Part shown: positions 1 through 12,200 of the stretch, in pieces
How positions within the stretch are numbered: position 1 is the stretch's first letter
Layout of the letters: the number at the start of each line of letters is the position of its first letter
From: Oscheius onirici
Lineage: Eukaryota; Nematoda; Chromadorea; Rhabditida; Rhabditidae
Reading direction: 5' to 3'
Assembly: GCA_932521025.1 (NCBI GenBank)
Contig: OW051473.1
Location: forward strand, 8,618,001-8,682,000
Length of the DNA stretch: 64,000 nucleotides
Position numbers and translations under genes: made by a program
The notes under the pieces: model-generated
The model's database searches: none
Seen by the model: only the letters and a program-made list of their open reading frames with translations
What the model was told of the DNA's origin: nothing

Positions 1-672
1 ACAGTGGTTTCGAATAAAAATAGGGAAAATTTGCCTTCTAGATCGTTCCTTCATCCTGTTATACTTTTTGATCAAATGACCAACACTTTTCAGACAATCT
101 TCATCCTTAGGCGACACTTCCTTGGCGATCAAAAGAGCCAGCTCTCTGAAAAGTTGGCAAGAAATAGAGAGACTGAGCGACAAAAAATTCCTACCTGAAC
201 TTTTCGAAGCTGGCTCGAATCAAAAGATTATGCAGCTGCTGTTTTCTCTCCTCCGACAAGCCATCTCTCCATAAAGTGCAGCGATCAAGTCGACTCAAGA
301 GCGTCTTTCGAATATGCAGTAGCTTTTGGTGAATATCTTCTCGGTCCCTGACGGTTGGAGTATCATCCGTATATTCGCTACTGGGTAGACTCTGTAAAAA
401 GTTGGTTATCAGTGTCAAAAAAAGTTACTGATTATGTCAATCAGCAGTAAAAAGAGAACAGTTATCTGCTTATCATATATTCAAGTTCAAAAAGACCGGT
501 TAAGTTTTAACCCTTTACTTTTCAGTTCTAAATCGAGAAATTATGTCGAGCAACATGAGACCGTAAAGGCTAAATTTAATGCAAACAACACTTATAAAAT
601 TTGAATATGACTCACCTGAATATGTGCTCCTGCCGAGGCAACGAGTCCAAAAAACAAAATCGCGAAGAGCAT
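1..672 (-). CDS. Small secreted protein, 3' end beyond window
   Basis: Three exons are visible: 672-616, 391-195 and 145-1, joined by GT-AG introns of 224 and 49 nt with consistent phase. Exon 1 encodes a clean signal peptide (MLFAILFFGLVASAGA). The mature part is charged and helix-prone (EDIHQKLLHIRKTLLSRLD, then KEVSPKDEDCLKSVGHLIK), has few cysteines and shows no domain I recognise. At least 131 residues are present; the stop lies left of base 1. It shares the minus strand with the aminopeptidases and NPA downstream of it in the window, but nothing ties it to them. It could belong to one of the nematode-specific small helical secreted families. I am confident of the gene structure, not of its function. 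Confidence 0.6.
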
Positions 673-1669
673 GGAATCTTCCCGAGTTGAGTGATAGAAC
701 TAGCCTAGCTATCTGGAAACCGTGGTCTCATGACACCCAAGAAAAAGAGACATGCTATCTTCTGGAGCCTAGGGAAGACGAAACATACCACCATGAGACA
801 AAAGAATCACAAATTCAGTCTTTTCTCATTCCGATAACATTCTTTTGAAGTAATGTGACACGGAAGATTAGAAAGGGACGAAAACAAATGCGTAAGAATC
901 CAAAGCCGCACAAAAGTTTGTTTGCCACCGCCAGAGGCTGTTTTTAGCCATTGCCGGGTTCATTGGACGAGAAAGAGGAACAAATTCGAGGCATAGGACT
1001 GCGTCAGGGTCTCTGCTGCATCGATCGTGACGATACGATCGGACCGATTGATAGCGTTGGACGAGTGCCAGCTGATCGACTCTCGAAACGGACACATAAG
1101 GAACGCATGTCTTTCCAGAATAAGGGGGAAAATGTGCCCAACGCCTAGAGGAGAGATAAGAATGTAGATTTTTTGGAGTAACAGGTGTTGACTGACTGAA
1201 AACCTAAGGTGGAATGACAAAAGTACACTTGTACAGTGTTTCTTTGAATATTGTCAAAGTTTGATGATATATGATGTAAATATGTTACGAATTGTAATAT
1301 GAGAAGTAAAGAAGTAGCTGAAAATACATAAAAAACGCGAAAGTTTAAAAAAGTTAAAGATTAAAGGCCAAGAAACCCTCCAAGATAAATATAAAACTAA
1401 AAGGAAACTGAAGGGAGCCCATACTTTACCAATACAGTGAGGTTGAGTACGCTGCCTTCCGTTTCTAGTGAAGAACATTGGTAACACCCAAAATGAAGAC
1501 TCTTACGACGGTTCTAGTGACAATAAAGGTGCAATCACTTACAGAAATACCTTAGTTTTATTTGTTTTTGTTACCAGTGGAATCATAAGAGTCCTTTGTA
1601 ATAGTTCGTGTATTCAGGAAAACAACTGTGACTAAAGTTGTAGCTAACACTTTAATAATTTTTTCATCA
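673..1669. other. Intergenic, no gene seen
   Basis: Only short open stretches without splice-consistent neighbours or recognisable domains occur here. It holds the upstream region of the small secreted gene and the 3' flank of the first aminopeptidase. Confidence 0.5.
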
Positions 1670-4501
1670 CTATTTTTTGAAGGTGCAATTGGAAAGAGTT
1701 GAGAGGGAGTCCAAATCCTTTTGGAGGATAGTCACATCCAGTGAAACCTGTTCCAAAGTGGGGTTAGGATAGAACTAAAGCAAGTATATAAAATCATAAT
1801 AGTGTGAACTTGAAAATTTTGGGCCAGTTTCTCCTTAATTAGCTGACAGTTGGTTTCTTCGTAGTTGCTTACAAACATTCCGTTTGCATGTGCATTCAAT
1901 ATTATGAGCTCTTTTTCATCGCAAGGAATCCATTTGCTTTGGTTGCAACGAAGCCACTGGACTTGAGATTCAACGACGTCCCCAGTTTGAATCCATAAAG
2001 GAACGTCCCATTTGTATCTAGAACAATGTATACTGATCTTTTTCATTACCTACTCAAAAGGGTTATTACTGTAGCGAGGATCTTCGGTAGCATTATCCTT
2101 AAAAAGAAACCGTTCTTGAACAATCTCACAGTGGCTTCCATTAGAAGTGCGCAAAGTAACGACAGGAATTCCCATTTGCAGAGTCCATCGAAGAGCAAAT
2201 TCAGTAACGTTCAGCTTAGAACCATTTGGTCCAAGCGTGTTTTTGCTGACGGTGTCATCGAGACTTTTGTAGAGATCCAGATGGTTGGCGTTCCCGTATG
2301 CGTATTTATTGAGGTAGAGCTGCAATCCAGTAAATCGAGAAAGATAAATATGTTTACCCTTAACCCATTATAGAAATCCTCATCGCCCATGACAGCTTTT
2401 ATCATATGAAGAACGGCAGCGCCTTTCATGTAAAAAATAGCGCCAAATTCCATGCTCATAACATCTCCTCGATAAAGCAGACGAGACACCATTGGCTGGC
2501 TGTTTCTTTTGCCGTCCTGACCGATTGTAACAGCGTGACTTTGAAACATTGTCTATACAATAAAGATAAGGTTTACCTCGTAATCAACGCCAGAGCAAGC
2601 TCAATTGCGTGCGGGTCTAATCTGAGGGACCAGAGGAATCAGGCTTACGTTCTTTTTTGTCTATACAATAAACATCCTCCAATAAGTTAAAAATACCTGT
2701 GGCTTGCCGATCATTTCTAAGCCTTTTAAAGTCATCAGAGCTGTTGTACCTTCGTTGATAAAGGCCTTGTCCCACCAGTCCAAAGTTACGAGATTTCCAA
2801 ACCAGTAATGAGCTAGTTCATGAGAAATCACCTCATCGTGTAATTGTGTGTCTCTGTAAACAATGAGGCCCCAATTTTCCATGGCTTTATATGCAAAGTG
2901 CTTCACCAAAACCAGATCTAAAAATCTCTCCCTGCTACTAAAGCGTAGTGGTGTCTGTCGTTTGTTTGTCCATGGCCTCGAGATTCATCGCGACAAGTCA
3001 GAAATTGTCAGCATTAGATAGGTAGTTTTAAACTTAGAGTGGGAACGAGATAGTCAATGCAAGTTAGGTTTTCTCAAGAGATTAGTCAGGTTGGTAGGCA
3101 ATCCAGAAATGGAAACCTCATTATAAACAATTTTTGGACAGCCTTTTTTGCGCCTAAAAGTGCGGGTGACAAATTTCGCCGATATTTTAACATTTTCTGA
3201 TTCAGCGTATAAAATCACCATAGTAAAAATTTAGCCCAAGAACTTTTTCTTAATTTGGGGCGGAATCGAACCCGCATGTATCGGCATCCAAACCCTTACG
3301 CGAGCCACATATAGACAGACATCGTTGCGATTTAATATTATAGAGATATGTAAAAGCGTACCTGTTTTGTTAAGAGGAACGGGGATTCCAAACAGGTTCT
3401 CAAACGCATCAAATAAGCTGATAGTCGTGTTGATCTTGTTGTGAGCTTCCTCCAAACGGAATGATTCGGTATAAATACGAATCTATTAAAAGCTGTTGAA
3501 AAAAAAACACCACTACTGGTGTATCCTTCGGCATAGACGTAGTCGCCAACAAAAATTGCGAGAAGATAACTTGACATGATTGGCGTTCTTTTATATATTG
3601 TTGTAGTCCATTCATGTTCCCTGAAACTTGTATTTGTGCTATTCTGGGGTCAGAGTTCCAACTGATGTTGGCGACTGAGAAAACAATAGGTGAACTATAA
3701 GTTGAGGGATGACTTTACTCAGGCACTATGAGCCAACCAAAAAGAATAATAACGTACTGATGTTCCTGAACCTCGATCTGGTTCGATAATGCTATTGTGC
3801 CCTTCGGATGCTTGATTTCAACTTCCCAAGTAGCCTTGAAAGCAGGCTCATCAAAACAAGGGACCATTCTACGCGCTTCCAACGCCTCCAACTGAGTCAC
3901 TAAAGCCATTTTTTCGCTACCATCTGTTCTTGTATAGGGCGTTCTATAAAGACCGTTCCAGCGACTATCACCAGCAAGTCCGTTGTAGTTAATGTAAAAC
4001 GGTTTTTGAACGTTTGTTCTCTTACCAGAATGATGTTCGTTCCTTTTTGTAGTTTATGTGGGAAATTAACCACGAGATGCTCCAATCTGTCGTCCACTGT
4101 GAAGTTGACCGGGAGGGAGTCTCCATTGCTGCCAATCAGGGAAACTTCCTCAATGTTCAGCTCTCTCTGGTTCACTACAAGTTTGCAGGTTGGTTCCAGT
4201 ACTTCAAAGTGAATGACTAACTCAAAAATTTAAGATTAAGTGAACTACGCTGCCTCACCCATGCTTGGAAAGTGAATTCTTTGTCCTTTTCAATCACTGC
4301 ATTATATCCGGGTATAAACGTCTGTATTTGCAGATAGTAGCTGATGGGTCGGATATTTTGGGGAAGTCGCATATCGGCAAGAAGAGTCTTGCCTTTCTCA
4401 GCTACCAGGGTTTTGTTCAGTAGATTCCAGTTTGGCAGAAGAGTTCTCCCAGAAACATAGCAAAGTTGCAGGAAAAGACAAAAGTACGCAGCCTTCTGCA
4501 T
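1670..4501 (-). CDS. M1-family zinc aminopeptidase, secreted, C-terminally short (copy A)
   Basis: Ten exons: 4501-4259, 4220-4026, 3993-3758, 3620-3509, 3482-3362, 2917-2697, 2552-2358, 2319-2054, 2017-1810 and 1774-1670. They sum to 633 codons plus stop. A signal peptide is followed by the M1 N-terminal domain (DMRLPQNIRPISYYLQIQ; ARRMVPCFDEPAFKATWEV). The catalytic part has KAMENWGL in place of GAMEN, the zinc motif HELAHYWFGN and the third ligand in FINEGTT. The family removes N-terminal residues from peptides. Only a stub of the C-terminal helical domain exists (FVSNYEETNCQLI plus about 35 residues), so the protein is shorter than the usual 850-1000. Two oddities: intron 4025-3994 ends in AC instead of AG, and intron 3508-3483 is only 26 nt. 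The intron at 3361-2918 carries a SINE-like insertion. Function looks possible, but early decay cannot be excluded. Confidence 0.75.
3236..3330 (-). mobile_element. tRNA-like SINE fragment inside an aminopeptidase intron
   Basis: On the minus strand a Pol III B-box (GGGTTCGATTCC) sits at 3273-3262, inside a degenerate tRNA-like stretch starting near GTGGCTCGCGTAAGG. The cloverleaf does not fold properly, so this is a tRNA-derived repeat rather than a tRNA gene. It lies in an intron that is far longer than the equivalent intron of the neighbouring copy. Confidence 0.45.
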
Positions 4502-4530
4502 TTTTGTGAAACAAGAATGCTTGCTGGGCT

Positions 4531-4536
4531 TTTAAA
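4531..4536 (-). promoter_or_regulatory. TATA-like TTTAAA, duplicated upstream of both aminopeptidases
   Basis: TTTAAA lies 30 bases upstream of the copy A start. The same motif lies 30 bases upstream of the copy B start (8791-8796), within about 70 bases of conserved flank (GTGAAACAA ... AATACCC). The duplication therefore included the proximal promoter. Use as a TATA element is inferred from spacing only. Confidence 0.35.
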
Positions 4537-4819
4537 TGAACCAAGTTTGAATACCCGGGTGTCTCATAGAAAAATGCGAGAGTTTTCATTTCAGCCTTTC
4601 AGAAGAATACAAAGAGTTCGCAGTACGAAGGCAAAAGACAAAAAATGGAAGTATGACAAAAATATAACGACGGCAACATTCGCATATCGGCAGTATTACC
4701 AACAGGTCCATAATGCCAATAATACGAACAGCTGTATTTTTGGCATAATCGAGTGCACAGAAGATCGTCAAAAGAGGCATAACTAAGTCTATCTCTGAGA
4801 GTTTAACTTTTAGAATTTT

Positions 4820-5045
4820 GATTTTCGATTCGGGTCATATCTCTACACCCTGCATTTTTAGACTTAGAAATTTTTTTTTGCCGAGAAAGTTAGCGTATTG
4901 CTAAGAGTCGGCACGCTATCCACACGACAGAGGTTCGATCCAGCTCTGCTGCAAACTTTTTTGCAAAATTGTTTTGAGTAGAAAATGACTCTGGCAACTT
5001 TTCTGATAGTATTAGACTTTACCCCATAATCAGGCGAAAGAGTAA
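4820..5045 (+). mobile_element. SINE-like repeat, family 1 (copy 1)
   Basis: It is clearly related over about 230 bases to 59990-60235 (shared ACCCTGCATTTTT, AGTTAG.GTATTGCTAAG, GTTTTGAGTAGAAAATGACT). It has an A-box-like GTTAGCGTATTGCTAAG, which resembles the D-arm of Asp/Glu/Val tRNAs, and a B-box AGGTTCGATCC at 4931-4941. The tRNA-like head with a unique tail is the layout of a tRNA-derived SINE. Confidence 0.6.
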
Positions 5046-5332
5046 AGGGTGTCGTTTTGAATATACTACGAGGAATGTGGAGCAGCCAACGACAACTACC
5101 ACTACAGAAGAATCTGGCCTTTTTAACATTGGGAAAAATAAAGCGGAGATATTGTTAATACTTGTATTGTAATGTTGTAGCAGTGCACCATTAAAATAAT
5201 CAAGTCAACTTTTTCAAAGTGCCGGCTATTCAATAATTACACCGGAATAAAGTAAACCATTAAAACATCACAGGTACCACCATATACAAGTTACTTCGAG
5301 CCACCCGCATAATTTCAGCAGAAACAGAAGTA

Positions 5333-6056
5333 TTGCGTGTGGAAGGAATAAACGCCCCCCCCCCCTTCTAAAATTTTTGTTTTTCATCCAAATGCCACCA
5401 AAATTTGGCTGGAAGGGGGCAGTATAGGGCCCAACTTTCCCACAACATTTCAGCCATTTTGCATTTTTTTTGGCGGAGCTAGGTCGATTTTATCACTTTT
5501 TGGGGTCCGACCTCGCGACACTGTCGGACCCAAATTAGGTCGAAGAATGTCTCATAGAATGTTCTAGAAGCTTCTAGAATCCCAGTTTTTGTCTCTTTTC
5601 GCCACTTCAATCGCGAATTTCGAGGAGCAAACAAGTTTTTGGGTAATAGCAAGTCAGTACGATGCTAATGCACGAATAAAAATTTTTGACCAAAAAATTC
5701 CATGATACATGGTGTTTTTGGCCAAGTGAAAAAAAGTTTAGACGCGAATGTTTGAGAAAACTATCAGATGGCTTGGGATGATATTGTGCAGCGATATAGC
5801 CTCATGAGTGATGCATGCCATAGGCTATAGAACATGTCGATATGTTCTCAAAAAAGTTATGGGTCCGACAGTGTCGCGAGGTCGGACCCTAAAAAGTGAT
5901 AAAATCGACCTAGCTCCGCCAAAAAAATGCAAAATGGCTGAAAATTTGTGGGGAAGTTGGGCCCTATACTGCCCCCTTCCAGCCAAATTTTGGTGGCATT
6001 TGGATGAAAAACAAAAATTTTAGATGGGGGGGGGGGTTTATTTTTTCCACACGTAA
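5333..6056. mobile_element. Palindromic MITE with about 210-nt terminal inverted repeats
   Basis: The left arm (TTGCGTGTGG, a C-run, then CATCCAAATGCCACC ... GTCGGACCC) is repeated in reverse complement on the right (GGGTCCGACAGTGTCGCG ... GGTGGCATTTGGATG, a G-run, CCACACGTAA). Both ends are flanked by TA (5331-5332 and 6057-6058), the target duplication expected for Tc1/mariner-type elements. The centre of roughly 330 bases has no transposase reading frame, so it would be moved by an enzyme encoded elsewhere. It sits between the two aminopeptidase copies. Confidence 0.75.
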
Positions 6057-6110
6057 TACATACAAAATTTATGGCTTACAATAAGATCAAATTTTAAAGG
6101 TGCACTTCGA

Positions 6111-8764
6111 CTAAGCAGAGAGCCATGCCAAAGGGTTTGACAGCTTCTTCGCATCGAGTTCAATCCGTTTTGCAGTGAGTCCAGTATAAAACTAAAGAAT
6201 AGCAGCATCTTTTGAAAATATAAACATTACCTCTTTATGGTATTTGGTTTTAAGTAGCTGACAGCTATTCTCCTCATAATTGCTTACAAAAAATCCGTTC
6301 GAGTTTGCATTCAATATAATAGGCTCTTTCTCATCACATGGGATCTATTTGCTCTGGTTGTGAGGAAGCCACTGAATCTGGGAAATAACCACGTCTCCAG
6401 TCTGAATCCACAAAAGAACGTCCCATTTGTAACTAAACTGCTCTACAGATGTTTCTAACAGCTTACTCGAACGAGTTATTGTAATATCGAGACTCTTCCT
6501 TATCTTGATTTGTAATAATAAATCGCTCTTGTACAATTTCACAATGACTTTCATTAAAATTGCCCAAAGTAACGACCGAGAAACCCATTTGCAGAGTCCA
6601 CCGAAGAGCAAATTCAGTAATGTTCAATTTGGTACCATGTGGCCCTAGAGTATTTGTGGTAATGGCTCTGTCCAGGCAGCCGTAGAGATCCAAATGATTT
6701 GCGTTCTTGTAGGCAAATTCTTTAAGATAGAGCTGAAAACAAGTCCATTAGAAAAAGTTAACCTTTTTACCCTTAATCCATTGTAAAAGTCCACCTCACC
6801 CATAACTGCTTTGACCATGTGAAGTACGGCTGCGCCTTTATGATAAAAAATGCTGATGAAGTCCAAATTTAGCACTTTCTCTCGTTAATGCAGTTTTGAA
6901 ACAAGAGGCTGACTTTTTAGGCTACTATCGAAAATCATAGCTTGATTTTAAGCATTCATTATTTCCTATAATGTAAAATTCATTAGCACAGTTTGAATTA
7001 CCTCTTTTTTGCCGATAAACTCGAGCCCTCTTTGCGTCATGAGACTAGTTGTACCTTCATTGATGAATACTTTGTCCCACCAGATTTCCAAACCAATAGT
7101 GAGCAAGTTCGTGGGAGATGTGTTCCAAAAGGAACTGTTCATTTCGAAAAACAATAATTCCCCAATTTTCCATGGCACCGTAGTCAAAGTTTCTAATTAA
7201 AACCATATCTAGAACAAGAAATTTGATTGTAAGTAAAATTTTAGAACCTGTTTTTGTTAAGAGGTACAGGAATTCCGAACAACTTTTCGAAACCATCGAA
7301 AATCGCGGCAATCGCATTCATCGATTTCTTTGCTCTCTCCAAAACCGATGGTTCAGTATAGATACGAATCTTAAAAAAAATTCTAATTAATATTTTCCCG
7401 AATTATACCCGAACACCTCTACTGGTGTGTCCTTCAGCATACACATAATCACCGACAAATAATGTCAAAAGATAGCTTGACATAATCGGGGTTCTTTCAT
7501 AAACTGTTAGCAGTCCATGCAGGCTCGCTAAACGTTTATGAGCCAGGTTAAAGGAACAGTATCATTGTGTGCGAACAACGAACAAGGGAAATCACGGTCA
7601 TTCGTGTCGGGACCAAGAACAACATTGCATTTTTGACGTTTTACATTCATTTTTTTATTTTTCGTTTCAAAACGTTGTCATCAAAAACCAACTTCTAATA
7701 TGAGTGGGGGAACGTCAAAATTGGAAAAATGGAGAAAATATAAAAATAAGTTGTTTAGCTGAAAATCATCATTTCCACCATTTTGACGCACCACCACGGT
7801 AATTTTCGACGCCAAATCGGTTAAAAACAACCAGAAGTTTAAGTAATTAATGTAGACAAAGAAAACGCGAAAATTGAATATTTGCGGCTTGAATGCGCGC
7901 TCCCCTGATTTCCTCTGCACGAACATAATGAGACTATTCCATTAAGTGTGTTATTCTAGGTTCTAAGTGTAACTGATCCTGGCACATACTATGCACCAGA
8001 AACTTACGAAAGTTCTTTAATTTCCATTTGGTTAGACAATGCTGTTGTACCCTTCGGATGCTTGATCATTACATTCCAGGTGGCCTTGAAACTGGGCTCG
8101 TCAAAGCATGGAACCATTCTCCGGGCTTCTAACGGCTCCATTTGAGTAACAAGAGCCATTTTTCCTTGCCATCTTTTGTTGTATAAGGTGTCCTATAAAG
8201 TCCAGTATTGCGATCATCTCCAGCTACTCCATTAAAGACAATCTAAACAGGTTTAAATGTAAGCAAGTTCTCTTACGTTAATTGTGTGATTTCCTTTATC
8301 CAGTTTGTATAGGAACTTTACGCGAAGCTGCTCTAGTCTGTTGTCGACAGTAAAGGTGAGCATGAGTAATTCTTCATCGTTTTGAATCACAGAAACTTCT
8401 TCAATAAACAGCTCTTTTTGATTGACTACCAGCGTGTCTGTTGATTCCAAAATTTCAAAATGAGTGTTCAACTAAAAGCATCCATAAGGTTGAACGCCAT
8501 CCAACTTACCAATCCTTGGAAGGTGAATTCCTTGTTCTCTTCAATCTGTGCATCATAACCAGCTAAAAAAGTCTGAATGTGCAGATCGTACATGATTGGT
8601 CGGATATTTTGGGGAAGCCGCATATCGACAAGGAGAGGCTTGTCCTTGTCAGCTAGTTCCATGGTTTGATCCTTCTTCAAAATATTCCAAGTTCAAAGAT
8701 GAGTTTTCGAAGCAACATGGCCAATTTTCAAGAACAAACAAAAGTACAGAACCTTCTGCATCAT
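6111..8764 (-). pseudogene. M1 aminopeptidase pseudogene (copy B, tandem duplicate)
   Basis: It is collinear with copy A, exon for exon. It keeps FDYGAMENWGII, HISHELAHYWFGN, FINEGTTSLM and the short C-terminus ending LSNPLAWLSA at 6111. It is broken in several independent places: a TGA just after the signal peptide (8695-8693), a one-base loss in an A-run (8159-8163), a frameshift near 7505, a 14-nt deletion right after the zinc motif (near 7082) that removes VTLDW, and stops at 6950-6948 and 6887-6885. Copy A is open at each of these points. The GAMEN motif is canonical here but KAMEN in copy A. Inactivation is well supported; a few single-base lesions could be sequence error, but not all of them. 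Confidence 0.85.
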
Positions 8765-9255
8765 TGTGAAACAAAGACGTCAACCCGACTTTTAAAGGGG
8801 CCAATTTTCAATACCCAGGCGTCCAATGAGAGTTGTGACAGAAATTGGTTTTCTTTGAAACTGGCGTTCAGCCTTTCATAATAATATAAAGCATGGCAAA
8901 TAGGAACAAATAGAACCGTCGTCTAATACAGAAAAAGGGAGAACAGAAAAACGAGGCTACTTTGAGCATTTTTCACCAGCCTCTTTGCAGATTATGACAC
9001 TGTGTTTGATTCTGCCAATTATGCTCGTCTGTTCGTCGCTTTAACCCAAACTGTACTTTCCTTTCGAACCATCCGCAGCAAAAAAAACTAAAAACTAAGA
9101 GTTATTTGCGTTCATACTACCTTCCTCTATCCACTGTTCAAAAAAATCTCATTCTCTTTTAGACTTCTCGTTTTTTAGAACTGCGTCCCGTCAAACTGAC
9201 TTTTCAACTGTCCTTATTACAATGTTTACTATACACAGCTATTCATTCGATCAAT
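8765..9255. other. Intergenic, no gene seen
   Basis: It contains the duplicated promoter of the pseudogene (to about 8830) and the 3' flank of NPA. No further coding signal was found. Confidence 0.5.
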
Positions 9256-12200
9256 TTAAAAGAGATCATCCATCATTTCCATCCGACGGACGCGAGTTGC
9301 AGGTTGTCCAGCTTCGAATACTCTCTTGCAGTTGGCCACTAGTCCCTTGGCCTTGTCCTGATCACCGTCTGGAAGAGAACCAATAAACGAATTGAGCTTA
9401 TCGGTGATATCAGCAACACTGGCTCCACTCTCCTTCAGGGACTTGATTTCATCAAACTTCCCTTGTCCGAAAATGTCCACGGAATAGTGTTTGCAGCCTG
9501 CTTTCATTTGAGCCACGGCAGTTGTCTTACTCTCTCCTTGAGCGTCGTCGAAGAAATCCATGATCTTTTTGTAGATTTCCTCCTTCTTTCCAGCTTCTTT
9601 CAAAGATTTGAGCTCGTTCTTTTGATCCTCAGTCAGCCAGGTGAGATACTTCGTGAAGGCGTCATCCAAAGTGTGTTCATGGTGATCGCGTCGTTTGCGA
9701 GAAGCAGCAGCGGCAGCGTAGACCTTTCCACATCCTTCAGCCAGCTTGGCAGCTTTGGCCTTTTTGGTTTCGTCAGCGATTTCCCCAACAAATTCCAGAA
9801 CCTTCTTTTTCATGTCGTCAGCGGAAGCTCCAGATTCCTTGGCAACCTTCAGAGTCTCGAACTTGGCCTCACCGAAAACATCCTTAGCGTAGCTCTTGCA
9901 GGCACTTTTCAGCTCTTCAATACCAGACTTCTTGGCATCTCCCGTAGCAGCCTCGAAGAACTCGAGCACCTTGCCATAGATCTCATCCTTTTTGCCAGCG
10001 TCTTTGAGAGATTTCAATTCGTTTTTCTGGTCCTCAGTTAGCCAGGTGAGGTACTTTGACAGAGCATCTTCCAGTGTAGTGTGATGGTGATCACGTCGTT
10101 TACGAGATGCAGCTGCAGCGGCGTAGACCTTTCCACATCCTCCGGCAAGTTTAGTTGCCTTGGCCTTCTTTTCGTCGTCGGTGATTTCTCCAACAAATTC
10201 AAGGACCTTCTTATGAATTTCTTCAACAGATGTTCCGGATTCCTTCAACGACTTCAAGGTGGCAACTTTCTCTTCTCCAAACAAGTCCTTAGCGTAGTGC
10301 TTGCAGGCTGACTTCAGCTGTTCAATACCAGTTTTCTTGGCGTCTCCGGTAGCAGCCTCGAAGAACTCGAGAACTTTTCCATAGATCTCCTCCTTCTTTC
10401 CAGCTTCCTTTAATGCTTTCAGCTCGTTCTTCTGGTCTTCTGTGAGCCAGGAGAGATACTTGGGCAGTGCGTCCTCCAAAGTGGTGTGATGATGGTCACG
10501 GCGTTTGCGAGAAGCAGCAGCAGCATAGACTTTTCCACATCCTCCAGCGAGCCTAGTAGCCTTGGCCTTCTTGTTCTCGTCTGTGATCTCTCCAACAAAT
10601 TCGAGCACCTTCTTCTGCATGTCAGCAACAGATGTTCCAGACTCCTTCAGCGATTTCAAGGTAGCAACCTTCTCCTCTCCGAACAACTCCTTGGCGTAGT
10701 GCTTGCAGGCTGACATCAGGTCTTGAACAGCAGTCCTTTTGGCATCTCCAGTAGCAGCATCGAAAAACTCCACGACCTTGCCAAGCATCTCCTTCTTCTT
10801 GCCAAACTCTTTGAGAACCTTCAGCTCGTTCTTCTGATCCTCAGTCAGCCAAGTGAGGTATTTCAGAGCGTCCTCAAAAGTAGTGTCAGCAACAGCGTAG
10901 ACTTTTCCACATCCGGTCACTAGCTGCTGTACCTTTTCCTTCTTTTCACTGTCAGTGATTTCCTCAGCCAATTCCATAACTCTCTTCTTGATGTCATCAA
11001 CCGAAGCTCCCGATTCCTTGAGTTCTTTAAGGGATGCGAACTTGGTCTCACCGAAAAGATCAATGGCGTAATGCTTACAAGCACCACGAAGTTCTTCAAT
11101 AGCTACCTTCTTGGTATCTCCAGAAGTAGCCTCAAAGAATTCGAGAATCTTGCCGTAAATCTCCTCCTTTTTGCCTGCTTTCTTGAGAGCCTTCAGCTCG
11201 TTTTTCTGATCATCAGTCAGCCAGGATAGGTACTTTGGAAAAGCGTCTTCCAGAGTGTGTTCGTGGTGGTCACGACGATGACGGGTGTTCTTGTGGACGT
11301 TAGAAACTTCTGAGCAGACTATGGCGAGTCTGAAAGACTTGTCCTGTCTCTCTCCGTGTCCCATGTTTCTGACAATTTCGTTGACCTTCATCTTGAACTC
11401 TGCCTTGGTTGCACCAGCCTTCTGCATGCCGTCCAGATCCGAGTAATGAGCTTCTCCAAACAGGTCCTTTGCGTAGACGTTGCAAGCGGTTGTCAGTTGT
11501 GAAAGAGCTTCAGATCGCGCCTCTCTGGTAGTTTCTTGGAAATACTCCACAATCTTGACGTAGATATCCTCCTTCATGTCAGCCTGCTTCAGAGATTTGA
11601 GCTCGTCTCTCTGGTCCTCGGTCAGCCATCCAAGGAACTTGTTCAAGTTGTCTTCGAAGCTGTGATGGAAATGATGGGCACGACGTCTTCTGCTAGCCAA
11701 CGAGGCAGCGTAGACCTTTTCACAGGCAGCAGACAGTTTTGTAGCAGCTGCCTTCTTGGTCGCATCATTGATCTCGTCGATAAGTTCATTGACCTTCTTC
11801 TTTACGTCTTCAAGAGAAGCACCAGATTCTTTCAGCGTTTTCAAAGTTTCGAACTTGGCTTCGCCGAACATCTCCTTGCCGTACTTCTTGCAAACTCCCT
11901 TCAGTTCTTCAATGGCAGTCTTCTTGGTGCTTCCAGTAGCAGCATCAAAATACTCAAGAACCTTGTCGTAACAAACTTCCTTCTTTCCAGAATCGTAAAG
12001 ATCTTTCAGTTCCTTCTTTTGGTCATCGTTCAGCCAGGTGAGATACGTCATCAGAGCATCTTCCAGGGTTGGTGTTTGTTGATCACGGCGTTTGCGAGAA
12101 GCAGCTGCAGTATAGACCTTTTCGCATCCTTCGGTCAGCTTGGTAGCCTTTACTTTCTTGGCTTCGTCAGTAATTTCTCCCACCAATTCCTGAACCTTCT

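Noticed and set aside
4586-4780. 64-codon hydrophobic frame upstream of aminopeptidase copy A
   Set aside because: No splice or start support, and it lies in the region that corresponds to non-coding upstream DNA of copy B.
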